NCBI GenBank assembly: GCA_934149245.1
Contig: CAKPER010000010.1
Span: 1-37,342, forward strand
Direction of reading: 5' to 3'
Source of the DNA: an uncultured Bacilli bacterium
GTDB lineage: Bacteria > Bacillota_I > Bacilli_A > RF39 > UBA660
DNA length: 37,342 nt
Shown piece after piece: positions 24,644-32,692 of this stretch (positions are counted from its first letter, which is position 1; each line of letters starts with the position of its first letter). The notes beneath the pieces were generated by a model, which saw only the letters and a list, made by a program, of their open reading frames with translations, ran no database searches and was not told the origin of the DNA. The translations under genes were made by a program, and so were the position numbers.

Positions 24644-27600
24644 TTAGTGTCCCCTACCGTGTTTTCTTTCTTCTTCTTCTATTTCTTCTATTTCAGATTT
24701 AATTTTATTTTCTGAAAGAGCTTTTTTAGTAGCTATATATTCTTGAAGTTTATCTTGAGCTTTACCACCATACTTGCCTTTGTCATAGTTATTTCTTACT
24801 TTTTGAGAAGTATAATAAACTAATCCAGCTGTACTCAATGCTGCAGCAATTTGAGCTCCTATATTGTTTGGCAATTTACCGATCGGATTTGCCATTGCTG
24901 CTTGTAAATTTTCAAGTGCTTCCGCACTAGTTAATGCTTGACCCATTCCATCAAACATTTCTTTTATGTTTTTGGGATTACTAAGATGATTGATGGCATC
25001 TAAAGAACCAGAAAAGCCAAAATTACTCGTGTTATTGGCATATGTTTGCATAAATGATTTATACTGATTGCACATGTTACTGATTCTATTTATAACATCC
25101 TGATTAAATGTTCCAAATTGTTGCAATGCTTGAACTCTCGAAAGATTACCAGATGATAAATTTGTCCCAACTTGTTTAATAAGATTATCAAAATCTTTCA
25201 TTTGTTGAGTATAGATTTGATGGGCTTGATGATCTAATGAGCCAAATTTTACTCCTTTTGTTCTTTCAACTCTTTCGGCAAGGTTATGTACAAATTCTCC
25301 TAAACCTGACGAGTTGATCAAACTAGTTGTTTCTGCTCCGTCCAAAAATTTTTGAGATTGATTTAAAATATTCTGGGATTCTTTATGAACTTTATCCATT
25401 GTATTTTGGTTTTTCATATTAATATTTTGGATTTCGGCATTATGAGCATTTCTTATCTTTTCTGTTTCATTTATAGCGTTTATCCCTGTTACTACACCAT
25501 ATATTGATGAGGCTATAGCAACACTTCTAATAATATCACCGACTAAAGGATCATCTCGATAGTCTTGCTCCTTCACAAAAAATCTGTTATCAGTTTTCAA
25601 GTTGCCTGTATCTCGTCTACCAAATAAACTTTTTTCTTGTTTAGAATTTTCTGCAAAAAACACTTCATTGTCAATAAATGCATTTAATGCTTCTTCATCT
25701 GTTCTATTAGGGTTTCTTAAATTTTTATCTAGCTCTGCTAATTTGTTATTAAATTCTACATCTTTTTCATTTTTTATCTCTCTTTCACCATTAGCAAATC
25801 TTTTTCCTAGTAACCCCATTTTTGTAAATTTAGGTTTATTATCTTCAATAAAGCCATGACTTACCAATTGAGAAGCTCTTTCTTTTTCAGTAAATATTTT
25901 GGTTGTCATTTCTTTACATCCTGATATAAGTTTTGCTCTTTGTTCTTCTAATTCGTTTCTTTCTTCAATAGATAAACTTTCATTTGCTAGTACTTTATCT
26001 ATTTCATCTATTTGTATTTTTCTATCAAACAAATTAGAAGCAATATTATCTATCTTAGTGTTTACTTCTTGTAATTTATCTTGTTGATATTTTTTTATTC
26101 TTCTTTCCATTAAAACTTCAACAACATTAGGAAAATTTAAATCTATCTTTTGACCAGCTGTTTGCTCTCTAAGTATTATCTCTACTTGCTCATTAGTTAG
26201 AGCATTAACCCTTTCTTCCATTATTTCTATTCTTCTTCTTGTTTTCTTTCCATAACCTATCTTTCCGTAAATTTTTAGAGCTGTATTCAATGGTATACTA
26301 AGTGTTGCAGGTATTACACCCATTAAATTATATATATAATTGCCATTTTTTAATTTATTTTTGAAACTATCTAGAACTTTTATATTTGCATACTTTACAT
26401 GTCTGACATCTTTTTGTCTTGCACCAACAAATTCCTTTAATTCCCCATTTTCATCATATATGTTATCAGTTATAGAAGCATAAATTTCAACTGCTGTTTG
26501 AAATTCCTTTTTTTCTTCAAAGTGCTCTTTCTGATTTGGTGGTACCGGTGGTACTGGTGTATTTTTTTCTTCAAAATGTTCTTCTGGATTGTTTGGTGGT
26601 ATTGGTAGCTTTTTATCATCATCTTCGGTTGGCTTTTTAGGTTCTGGTGCTGGATCAGCTGTTTCTCTATCTCTATTTTTATCTGTTAATCTTAGCCTTT
26701 CATCATCATCTGTCGATGAAATAGAATTTTTAGAGTTTCTATTCTTTTCTTTATCCGGAAGCCCTAATATGGGTTCTGCTGTTGGACCATTCAAGCGATA
26801 TCTTCCAGCATATTTTGCTTCATAAAATTTTTGTAAATACTCCTCATACTCTTTATCTGTTTCGAAAGTTCCTCTTGTTCTTGGTCTATCACTTTCTGGA
26901 ATTATTTCTACCGTTTTTTTATTCTTCTCTTCTTCTATTTTTTTATTTACTCCTATTAATTTATCAATATTGGCTAATTCTTGTTTTTCTTTTTCACTTA
27001 AATTATCTAGATGATTTTCAGAGTTCATTTGCTCTTTACTTGATAAAGTTTTTGCATATGAGTATATAGCATCTCTAACAGTATTTTTCTGAATTTTAGG
27101 TGCTTTTTTATCAATTATAGATAAAAATTCTTTATTTAGTTCTTCAGCAATATTTTTATTAGTTACTTTTTTTGATAGCAAGAAATTTTTTAAACTCTCA
27201 TTAGCCTTTTTTATTTCATCATCAGAAGCTTGCTTAGTAGTTTTTTTTATAAAAACATCAACAATTTCTTCGGATGATAATAAGTTTGAATTTAATGATT
27301 GTTTATTTTCTTCTGAAAGCCCCTGGCTATTAATATCTAGTTTTTTTAGCACGATCTTATCATTATCAGATAATGCCGCACTGCCATCTTTATTTATTTC
27401 TTTATTTAATTTGTTAAAATATTCATCTGAATGTTCAGCAATTATCTTGTTAATATCCTGCTCATTATATTTATTTTTAAAGTTTTCATCAATTTCTTCA
27501 ATTATTTTATTTAGAGCTGTTTCTATAATTTCATTATAAGATTCATTTGACTTATAATTATCAGCACCATACCCTATTCCTTTATCAACTTTAGCAGAAG

Positions 27601-28675
27601 CAACTGGTGGGTTTAAAAAAATAATATTTGGATTTTCATATTGAATTTCTTTAATAATCTTAAATATATCGCCACACTCTTTTTCACTACAGTAAATTAC
27701 AACAGAATCAGAACGTTTTGAATCATAAGGTGGTACAGCTACTTTAAATTCAAATTTTAAGTTTGAATCATTTCTTTTTTTTAGTAATTCTTTTGCAAAA
27801 ATCAAAAGATCATTGCCTTGTAAATTTATATAAAACTTATTGTTTATGTCATCATTTTTATATTTACTTACCTGATACCAATGATCATTTACCATTGGAA
27901 TAAATTTTCCCATCGAACGTAATTCCTCCGAGAATTTTTTATACTCTTCTTGTGATATTTTCTCAGTTTTATTATCGACATTAACGAGATTATTGTATAT
28001 TATGCTTCCATTTTTATGATATAAAGCAACCAATTTCTTCATACTTTCTAAATCTGTTAAAATATTAGGCATTCCTTGTAAAATCATACTTCGTACTTGA
28101 TTTGAGCTAAGATTTTTTATTTTTTCAAAATTATATCTTTCTTCACTAGTGTTAAGTGAATTTAATTGTTCTTCATTTTCTATACTAGCAGCATTTTGTG
28201 ACTTATTATAATTTGTCCTTTTTTCAGACTTTTGTAAATATTTTCTAACAGCTTCTAACCAAGAAATATCTATTTCAGTATTCTTTCCATTATTATTATC
28301 TGGATGATTTTCTTTGATAATATTTATAATCTTTTTACTAATTTCTTGTAACTCCATTTTCCCAGTATCTTCTCCTAAAATACTAGGAAGAATTTTGTTT
28401 AAATCAGATAAAATTATTTGGTGTTTTGTTTCAAGTAGATCCTTTTTTTTTACTTCTATTTCTTTTTTTATTTTTTCCATGTCTTTTTGTTCTGATATAA
28501 GTGCTTTAGAAGCTTTTTTTCCTTGCGCTCTCTTTATTTTTTCTGAAAGTTTTTCATACTCGGTTTGAAGCTGACTTAGTTTGGGAAAATTTTTTACATT
28601 GTTATTTTCTATATCTTTTATTTCTTTTATTTTATTTAAAACTTCATTTTTTTCATTATTAAACTGATTATTCAT
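24644..28675 (-). CDS. Large multidomain protein with coiled coil, HopA1-like segment and hydrophobic segments; function unknown
   Basis: A 1343-residue protein I cannot name. Residues about 1-95 are charged heptad-like coiled coil. Residues about 225-390 (HWYQVSKY..., FYINLQGNDLLIFA, FEFKVAVPP, RSDSVVIYC, DKGIGYGAD, NESYNEII) follow the order of conserved blocks known from HopA1-type effector domains; this is a resemblance seen by eye only. A proline/acid-rich linker (about 675-725) carries two EHFEEK repeats. Hydrophobic stretches lie near 780-805, 1045-1068 and 1268-1292, with helical, coiled-coil-prone sequence between. There is no signal peptide. The ATG at 28675 shares a base with the upstream TGA stop (TGATG), behind AAGGGAG; a GTG three bases earlier is possible. 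The last residues are Glu/Lys-rich and end in HGRGH. Confidence 0.85.
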   Translation of the reverse strand: MNNQFNNEKNEVLNKIKEIKDIENNNVKNFPKLSQLQTEYEKLSEKIKRAQGKKASKALISEQKDMEKIKKEIEVKKKDLLETKHQIILSDLNKILPSILGEDTGKMELQEISKKIINIIKENHPDNNNGKNTEIDISWLEAVRKYLQKSEKRTNYNKSQNAASIENEEQLNSLNTSEERYNFEKIKNLSSNQVRSMILQGMPNILTDLESMKKLVALYHKNGSIIYNNLVNVDNKTEKISQEEYKKFSEELRSMGKFIPMVNDHWYQVSKYKNDDINNKFYINLQGNDLLIFAKELLKKRNDSNLKFEFKVAVPPYDSKRSDSVVIYCSEKECGDIFKIIKEIQYENPNIIFLNPPVASAKVDKGIGYGADNYKSNESYNEIIETALNKIIEEIDENFKNKYNEQDINKIIAEHSDEYFNKLNKEINKDGSAALSDNDKIVLKKLDINSQGLSEENKQSLNSNLLSSEEIVDVFIKKTTKQASDDEIKKANESLKNFLLSKKVTNKNIAEELNKEFLSIIDKKAPKIQKNTVRDAIYSYAKTLSSKEQMNSENHLDNLSEKEKQELANIDKLIGVNKKIEEEKNKKTVEIIPESDRPRTRGTFETDKEYEEYLQKFYEAKYAGRYRLNGPTAEPILGLPDKEKNRNSKNSISSTDDDERLRLTDKNRDRETADPAPEPKKPTEDDDKKLPIPPNNPEEHFEEKNTPVPPVPPNQKEHFEEKKEFQTAVEIYASITDNIYDENGELKEFVGARQKDVRHVKYANIKVLDSFKNKLKNGNYIYNLMGVIPATLSIPLNTALKIYGKIGYGKKTRRRIEIMEERVNALTNEQVEIILREQTAGQKIDLNFPNVVEVLMERRIKKYQQDKLQEVNTKIDNIASNLFDRKIQIDEIDKVLANESLSIEERNELEEQRAKLISGCKEMTTKIFTEKERASQLVSHGFIEDNKPKFTKMGLLGKRFANGEREIKNEKDVEFNNKLAELDKNLRNPNRTDEEALNAFIDNEVFFAENSKQEKSLFGRRDTGNLKTDNRFFVKEQDYRDDPLVGDIIRSVAIASSIYGVVTGINAINETEKIRNAHNAEIQNINMKNQNTMDKVHKESQNILNQSQKFLDGAETTSLINSSGLGEFVHNLAERVERTKGVKFGSLDHQAHQIYTQQMKDFDNLIKQVGTNLSSGNLSRVQALQQFGTFNQDVINRISNMCNQYKSFMQTYANNTSNFGFSGSLDAINHLSNPKNIKEMFDGMGQALTSAEALENLQAAMANPIGKLPNNIGAQIAAALSTAGLVYYTSQKVRNNYDKGKYGGKAQDKLQEYIATKKALSENKIKSEIEEIEEEERKHGRGH

Positions 28676-28962
28676 CACATACTCTCCCTTTTAATATTTT
28701 CTAATACTTCATTCACCATATTTATTTCTTCTTGCGTAGTCACTGGTTCAAGTGTCCCATTACCTGTTAAAAAATTTATAGATGATACAAAAATATTTTC
28801 TGCTCCATTGTAAGTTTGACTATGATCTGTATATCCCACATAAGTTCTACTATTATCATCACATTCAAATGTAAAAATAATATCACATTCAATTTTTGTT
28901 CCATCTTTTTGCATAATTACCTTGTCTTTTTCTTTATCTAAATAATTTAAACTACCACTCAT
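28675..28962 (-). CDS. DUF1292-like small protein
   Basis: A 95-residue protein with a DUF1292-like pattern: KDGTKIECDIIFTFECDDNSRTYVGYTDH, then IFVSSINFL, then LEPVTTQEEINMVNEVLENI. The role is unknown. It overlaps the 1343-residue gene through TGATG, the only TGA stop among the genes here, so the two are translated together and may interact. The ribosome site is GAGAGGATG. A possible promoter is TTGACC (29049-29054), 19 bases, TATTAT (29024-29029), which is not ideal. Confidence 0.75.
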   Translation of the reverse strand: MSGSLNYLDKEKDKVIMQKDGTKIECDIIFTFECDDNSRTYVGYTDHSQTYNGAENIFVSSINFLTGNGTLEPVTTQEEINMVNEVLENIKRESM

Positions 28963-29110
28963 AATATATTCATCCTCTCTACAATATAACCTTTTAGCAC
29001 TGCCCTCGTATGCTATTATCTAAATAATATCAAAAAATCAATGACAAAGGTCAAAAATAACTATTAATTAACTTTTTTTGAAACAGATTTGTCAGTTTTT
29101 GTAAAAAAAT

Positions 29111-29131
29111 GGTTCTTCGAATTCGGTGGAC
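29111..29131 (+). repeat. Copy 1 of a 22-bp imperfect repeat, possible mobile-element end
   Basis: GGTTCTTCGAATTCGGTGGAC on the plus strand. It matches the minus-strand sequence at 34246-34267 except for three substitutions and one inserted base, in opposite orientation; both are followed by an A-rich stretch. The GGTTCTTCG start recalls ISL3-type terminal repeats, but no transposase is present. Confidence 0.45.
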
Positions 29132-29134
29132 ATA

Positions 29135-29159
29135 GAAAAAAGAATCTATTTTAGACTCT
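29135..29159 (-). terminator. galU terminator
   Basis: AGAGTCTA (29152-29159) pairs with TAGATTCT (29141-29148) over a 3-base loop, with one G-T pair, followed by TTTTTT on the minus strand. The 5' arm lies in the last galU codons and the stop codon is inside the hairpin. Confidence 0.8.
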
Positions 29160-30003
29160 TTAGATAGTCTTCTAGATTCTCCTTAAATTCTTCTCGTTCT
29201 AATGCATAGTCAATATTTGCTTTTAGATAGCCAAATTTACTTCCAGTATCGTAATATGTTGCATCTAATTTACAAGCATAAAATGATTCTTTTGTCATTA
29301 ATTCTTTCATTGCATCAGTAAATTGATATTCATTTCCTACTCCCTTAGATAAAGTTTCTAAAATTGGAAAAACAGTAGAATTTACTATATATCTGCCTAA
29401 ACCAGCACAATTTGATGGTGCTTCTTCTACTTTTGGCTTTTCTATTATAGTATCTATCTCTCCAGTTTTTTCGTCTTTAAATTTTATAATACCATATCTA
29501 GATGTTAAACTTTTATCAACTTCTAAACAACCTATAACATTAGAATTAGTTTTTTCATATACATCAATTAATTGCTTTAGAGCTGGTTCACTTGATTTCA
29601 TCAAATCGTCTCCATATAAAACTGCAAATGGATCATCACCTACAAATGTCTTAGCTAATTTAATAGCATGACCACTACCTTGAGGTTCTCCTTGTCTTAT
29701 AAAATAAATATTTATATTGCTAGGCTTAGTATCTATAAATTCTAACTCCTTATATTTTTCTTTTTCTTCCAATCGCTTTGATAATTCATAATTTTGATCA
29801 AAGTAGTCTTCTATGACCTTTTTATATGGACTTGTTATTAATAAAATATCTGTTATACCAGATGCTATACACTCATCAATTATATATGATAATGTAGGTT
29901 TATCTACTATTGGTAGCATTTCTTTTGGAACAGATTTGGTTATAGGTAAAAACCTTGTTCCTAATCCTGCTACTGGGATTACAGCTTTTGTTATTTTTTT
30001 CAT
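29146..30003 (-). CDS. galU: UTP-glucose-1-phosphate uridylyltransferase
   Basis: Makes UDP-glucose from UTP and glucose 1-phosphate for glycolipid and polysaccharide synthesis, 285 residues. The nucleotide-binding signature GLGTRFLPITKSVPKEMLP is at about residues 13-31. FAVLYGDDLM gives the metal-binding Asp, and VIEKPKVEEAPSNCAGLGRY the sugar-binding region. The ATG lies behind AGGAGG, and that ribosome site contains the TAG stop of the upstream gene. The pairing with an exported arylsulfotransferase-like protein hints at an envelope role, but that is inference. Confidence 0.95.
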   Translation of the reverse strand: MKKITKAVIPVAGLGTRFLPITKSVPKEMLPIVDKPTLSYIIDECIASGITDILLITSPYKKVIEDYFDQNYELSKRLEEKEKYKELEFIDTKPSNINIYFIRQGEPQGSGHAIKLAKTFVGDDPFAVLYGDDLMKSSEPALKQLIDVYEKTNSNVIGCLEVDKSLTSRYGIIKFKDEKTGEIDTIIEKPKVEEAPSNCAGLGRYIVNSTVFPILETLSKGVGNEYQFTDAMKELMTKESFYACKLDATYYDTGSKFGYLKANIDYALEREEFKENLEDYLKSLK

Positions 30004-30012
30004 TTCTTCCTC

Positions 30013-31302
30013 CTAAAAAGTTATATATTTATTTGTTTTATAAATTCTATCATTAACCTTTATATATATTGAATAATCTCCTGATAATCCTGTATTGTTA
30101 ATATAATTAATTCCTTTTTTTAGACTATAAACTTTTTTACCAAGAAATTTATCTAAAATTAAATACGAGTTTTTATCATCAAAATTTCCTTTTATTATTA
30201 ATTTATCAGACTCTTTTTTTAGTTTGATATTATATTTACTATAATTTTTATCTTTGCTTTTATAATTTAGAAGTAAAATATTTTTGTTAGATGTTAATGT
30301 TTTTTTATTGTTTATAAATCTATTTCCTTTAGTTATTTCATAACTATCAAAATTATACATCTGAAGCAAGGCTTCATTTTCATTTTCTTGTGTAAATTGT
30401 TGGGATATTTTTGTGTCTTCTGAATTATAATCCATTTGGATAACTTTATTATCTTTGGATAGTATTATTTGATTTTTAGTATTATCAAACACTACTTTTT
30501 TGTAACTATCATCCAAATTTATTTTTCTCAATAACTCACCACTTTTTTTATCAATTTCTAACAAATTACTTGATAAAACTAGAATTGTTTTGTTAGTTTC
30601 AGCATAACTTCCTTTATAAGATGTACCTACGTCATATTCATTATATACTTTTCCTAACAAATCTATCTCTACTAATCCAGAACTATCATTATTATTTAAC
30701 ATTGTATCATTACTGAGTAAAAGGTGACCATTTGTAAGTCTCGAGATTTTTTTATTATATTTTTTAGTTAAATACCATCTTACTTCATTGTTATTATCAA
30801 TAGCATATGTGTACTTATCTGTAGATATAAAATATAAATTATTAGTATTATTTTCTTTTGTTGCTACTTGTAAATCATTTGGCAATTTACTTGTCTTTAT
30901 AGTAAACTTTTTTGTTTTATTACCACAAGTTATAATTATTTCGTTATTATAATCTGGATACAGCCCTAATACCGGTATATAATGAAATTTTGTTTTTTGA
31001 AATGTATTTTTATATGTAGAATTTTCATCTTTTCCTTTTACTACTATATTAGCTTCTTCCTCTGTTTTTGTTTCAAAAATTATGATTGCACTTAAAGGAG
31101 AAATATTATATGGATTTAATATAATATTAGGATTATCCAAAGTATAATTATAATAAGTTAAATAATCTTCTTCTTTTTCTTGTATTGTAATAATATCATC
31201 TATTTCATCTATTTTAGTATTTGCACTTACTACTTTATATCCAATTGTAGAGGACAGCAAAACTACTAAAATTAGAGAAGATATTATTATAATTTTTTTC
31301 AT
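30013..31302 (-). CDS. Exported arylsulfotransferase (ASST)-like protein, probably catalytically inactive
   Basis: 429 residues. The N-terminus MKKIIIISSLILVVLLSS is a signal or anchor segment. Residues about 50-140 resemble the ASST N-terminal domain: NPYNISPLSAIIIFET, VVKGKD, and HYIPVLGLYPDYNNEI. Blade-like repeats follow, with YAIDNNNEVRWYL and LTNGHLLLSND typical of the ASST beta propeller. I find no DWxHxN-type motif and few histidines in the later part, so the sulfate-transfer site seems absent and the propeller is short. It may be a binding or structural surface protein. Co-transcribed with galU, nine bases apart. Confidence 0.65.
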   Translation of the reverse strand: MKKIIIISSLILVVLLSSTIGYKVVSANTKIDEIDDIITIQEKEEDYLTYYNYTLDNPNIILNPYNISPLSAIIIFETKTEEEANIVVKGKDENSTYKNTFQKTKFHYIPVLGLYPDYNNEIIITCGNKTKKFTIKTSKLPNDLQVATKENNTNNLYFISTDKYTYAIDNNNEVRWYLTKKYNKKISRLTNGHLLLSNDTMLNNNDSSGLVEIDLLGKVYNEYDVGTSYKGSYAETNKTILVLSSNLLEIDKKSGELLRKINLDDSYKKVVFDNTKNQIILSKDNKVIQMDYNSEDTKISQQFTQENENEALLQMYNFDSYEITKGNRFINNKKTLTSNKNILLLNYKSKDKNYSKYNIKLKKESDKLIIKGNFDDKNSYLILDKFLGKKVYSLKKGINYINNTGLSGDYSIYIKVNDRIYKTNKYITF

Positions 31303-31334
31303 TATATCACTACTTCCCTATATAACGTAGATTA

Positions 31335-31363
31335 ATTATACTATAAATTTATTTTTTTGTGAA
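31335..31363 (-). promoter_or_regulatory. Promoter of the ASST-like gene and galU
   Basis: TTCACA (31358-31363), 17 bases, TATAAT (31335-31340) on the minus strand, about 30 bases before the start codon. Confidence 0.75.
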
Positions 31364-31417
31364 TATTTTTGGTAGTTTCTTTACATAATATATTTGAATG
31401 TTCGCAAAGTGTTCACT

Positions 31418-31446
31418 AAAAATCAATTCAATAATGATTGATTTTT
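31418..31446 (+). repeat. Inverted repeat with T-run overlapping the HIT gene promoter
   Basis: AAAAATCAAT/ATTGATTTTT, a 10-bp stem with a 9-base loop, followed by TTCTTTTTTTT on the plus strand. It looks like an intrinsic terminator, but no plus-strand gene lies upstream. Its right arm contains the -35 box TTGATT of the HIT gene, so it could instead be an operator. Confidence 0.5.
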
Positions 31447-31466
31447 TCTTTTTTTTATTTTATACT
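31438..31466 (+). promoter_or_regulatory. HIT gene promoter
   Basis: TTGATT (31438-31443), 17-base T-rich spacer, TATACT (31461-31466) on the plus strand, about 30 bases before the start codon. Confidence 0.7.
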
Positions 31467-31498
31467 TGAGATGATGTTAAGAAAGGATATAAGTGATT

Positions 31499-31858
31499 AT
31501 GGATATTTTTTGTAAGATTATTAATAACGAAATAGAAAGTAAGAAAATATATGAGGATGACATTGTTATAAGTATTTTGGATGTAAATCCTAGAAGTAAT
31601 GGTCATTGTTTAATTATACCTAAAAAACATTATAAAGATATTGAAGATATTGATAATAATACTTTGCTACATATTTTTGAGGTTGCTAAAAAGATTAGTA
31701 AAATATTAGAAAAAAAATTAAATTGTGATGGTATTACTTTTGAACAAAATAATGGTATTGCTCAAGAAGTAAAACATTTTCATCTACATGTTATACCTAG
31801 ATATAAATATGAAGATATTACGGATATAGATGAAGTGTATAATATATTAAAAAAGTAG
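31499..31858 (+). CDS. HIT family nucleotide hydrolase/transferase
   Basis: Histidine-triad protein, 119 residues, which hydrolyses nucleoside phosphoramidates or dinucleotide polyphosphates (Hint/HinT type by size). The catalytic motif HFHLHVIPR lies at about residues 89-97, and the N-terminal fold contains DIFCKIINNEIESKKIYEDD and NGHCLIIPKKH. I prefer the ATG at 31499 (MDIFCKI...) over the in-frame GTG at 31493; AAAGGAT upstream could serve either. Single-gene unit with its own promoter. The natural substrate is not deducible. Confidence 0.92.
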   Translation: MDIFCKIINNEIESKKIYEDDIVISILDVNPRSNGHCLIIPKKHYKDIEDIDNNTLLHIFEVAKKISKILEKKLNCDGITFEQNNGIAQEVKHFHLHVIPRYKYEDITDIDEVYNILKK

Positions 31859-31913
31859 ATAACTTTAATAGCCTGTATTTCTAATATTGGCTTATTAGTA
31901 GTTTCTACTTTTT
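31850..31913. terminator. Probable shared terminator between convergent HIT and DUF4870-like genes
   Basis: AAAAAGTAGA (31850-31859) and TCTACTTTTT (31904-31913) pair over 10 bp, and an inner AATAGCC/GGCTTATT stem shortens the 44-base loop. Each arm carries the TAG stop of one of the two genes. A/T runs fit use in both directions. Confidence 0.55.
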
Positions 31914-32525
31914 ATTATTGATATAAATACTTTTAATATTTAACTTTCTCTTATGATATTTTTTTGAAGACTTAAATATTTCATCTTTTTTTGTTGGTGT
32001 ATTATTAGAAGTGTTATTTTTTGGTGTATTATCTTTACAATTAATACTTTTATCACCATTTTTTTCTAGTTTTAGTAAAAATTTTCTAAATTTTTTCAAG
32101 TATTTCTTTATGTAAGGAATGTCATATTTTTCATAATTCCATGATTTTATAGTAGCAATGCAAATATAGAAAGATACAACAATTTTTAAAATACTTACTG
32201 ACAAAGAAATTAATAATATTATTATTAGCGAACCACTTGCTAAGATGTTATAAATTTGGTTGAAATCTATTGGAACAGAGAAAAGTTTTAAAAATATATA
32301 TACACCAATTGATATAATCGAAGTTCCTAAGTAAACAAAAATCCCTTGCGATGCATGATTTTTAATAAATTTATTTTCAGTTTCTATTAAATATATTAAA
32401 AAAGGAATTATCCATGCAAAATAACATATTGTAGGAATCCACATCAAAATTAAACCTCCTATATATGCTACTGCAGTTATTATATTAGCATTTATGCCTA
32501 ATATTGTTGATTTAGATTTTTTCAT
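31905..32525 (-). CDS. DUF4870/Tic20-like membrane protein
   Basis: Integral membrane protein of 206 residues. The N-terminal half matches the DUF4870/Tic20-like pattern: NANIITAVAYIGGLI, then IPFLIYLIETENKFIKNHASQGIFVYLG with the conserved His, and further spans to about residue 128, for three to four membrane segments. The C-terminal third is a charged, Asn/Thr/Lys-rich cytoplasmic tail of about 70 residues, longer than in typical members. AAAGGAG precedes the ATG. It has its own promoter divergent from cysS. The role of this family in bacteria is not established. Confidence 0.7.
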   Translation of the reverse strand: MKKSKSTILGINANIITAVAYIGGLILMWIPTICYFAWIIPFLIYLIETENKFIKNHASQGIFVYLGTSIISIGVYIFLKLFSVPIDFNQIYNILASGSLIIILLISLSVSILKIVVSFYICIATIKSWNYEKYDIPYIKKYLKKFRKFLLKLEKNGDKSINCKDNTPKNNTSNNTPTKKDEIFKSSKKYHKRKLNIKSIYINNKK

Positions 32526-32554
32526 GATAAAGACTCCTTTCGTTATTCAAGTTG

Positions 32555-32583
32555 ATTATAATATAAATGGTAATTTTTTGCAA
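32555..32583 (-). promoter_or_regulatory. Promoter of the DUF4870-like gene
   Basis: TTGCAA (32578-32583), 17 bases, TATAAT (32555-32560) on the minus strand, about 25 bases before the start codon. Confidence 0.75.
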
Positions 32584-32623
32584 TAATTAGATATAACAAT
32601 TTACACTTTTTTTAGTACAATAA

Positions 32624-32652
32624 TTGATTTTTAAGTAGTTGTAATATATAAT
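32624..32652 (+). promoter_or_regulatory. cysS promoter
   Basis: TTGATT (32624-32629), 17 bases, TATAAT (32647-32652) on the plus strand. The leader is only about 35 bases, so no T-box or other riboswitch controls this synthetase gene. Confidence 0.78.
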
Positions 32653-32692
32653 TGGTTGTAGGAAAAATATGATTTATTGAAGGGTGATAAAA

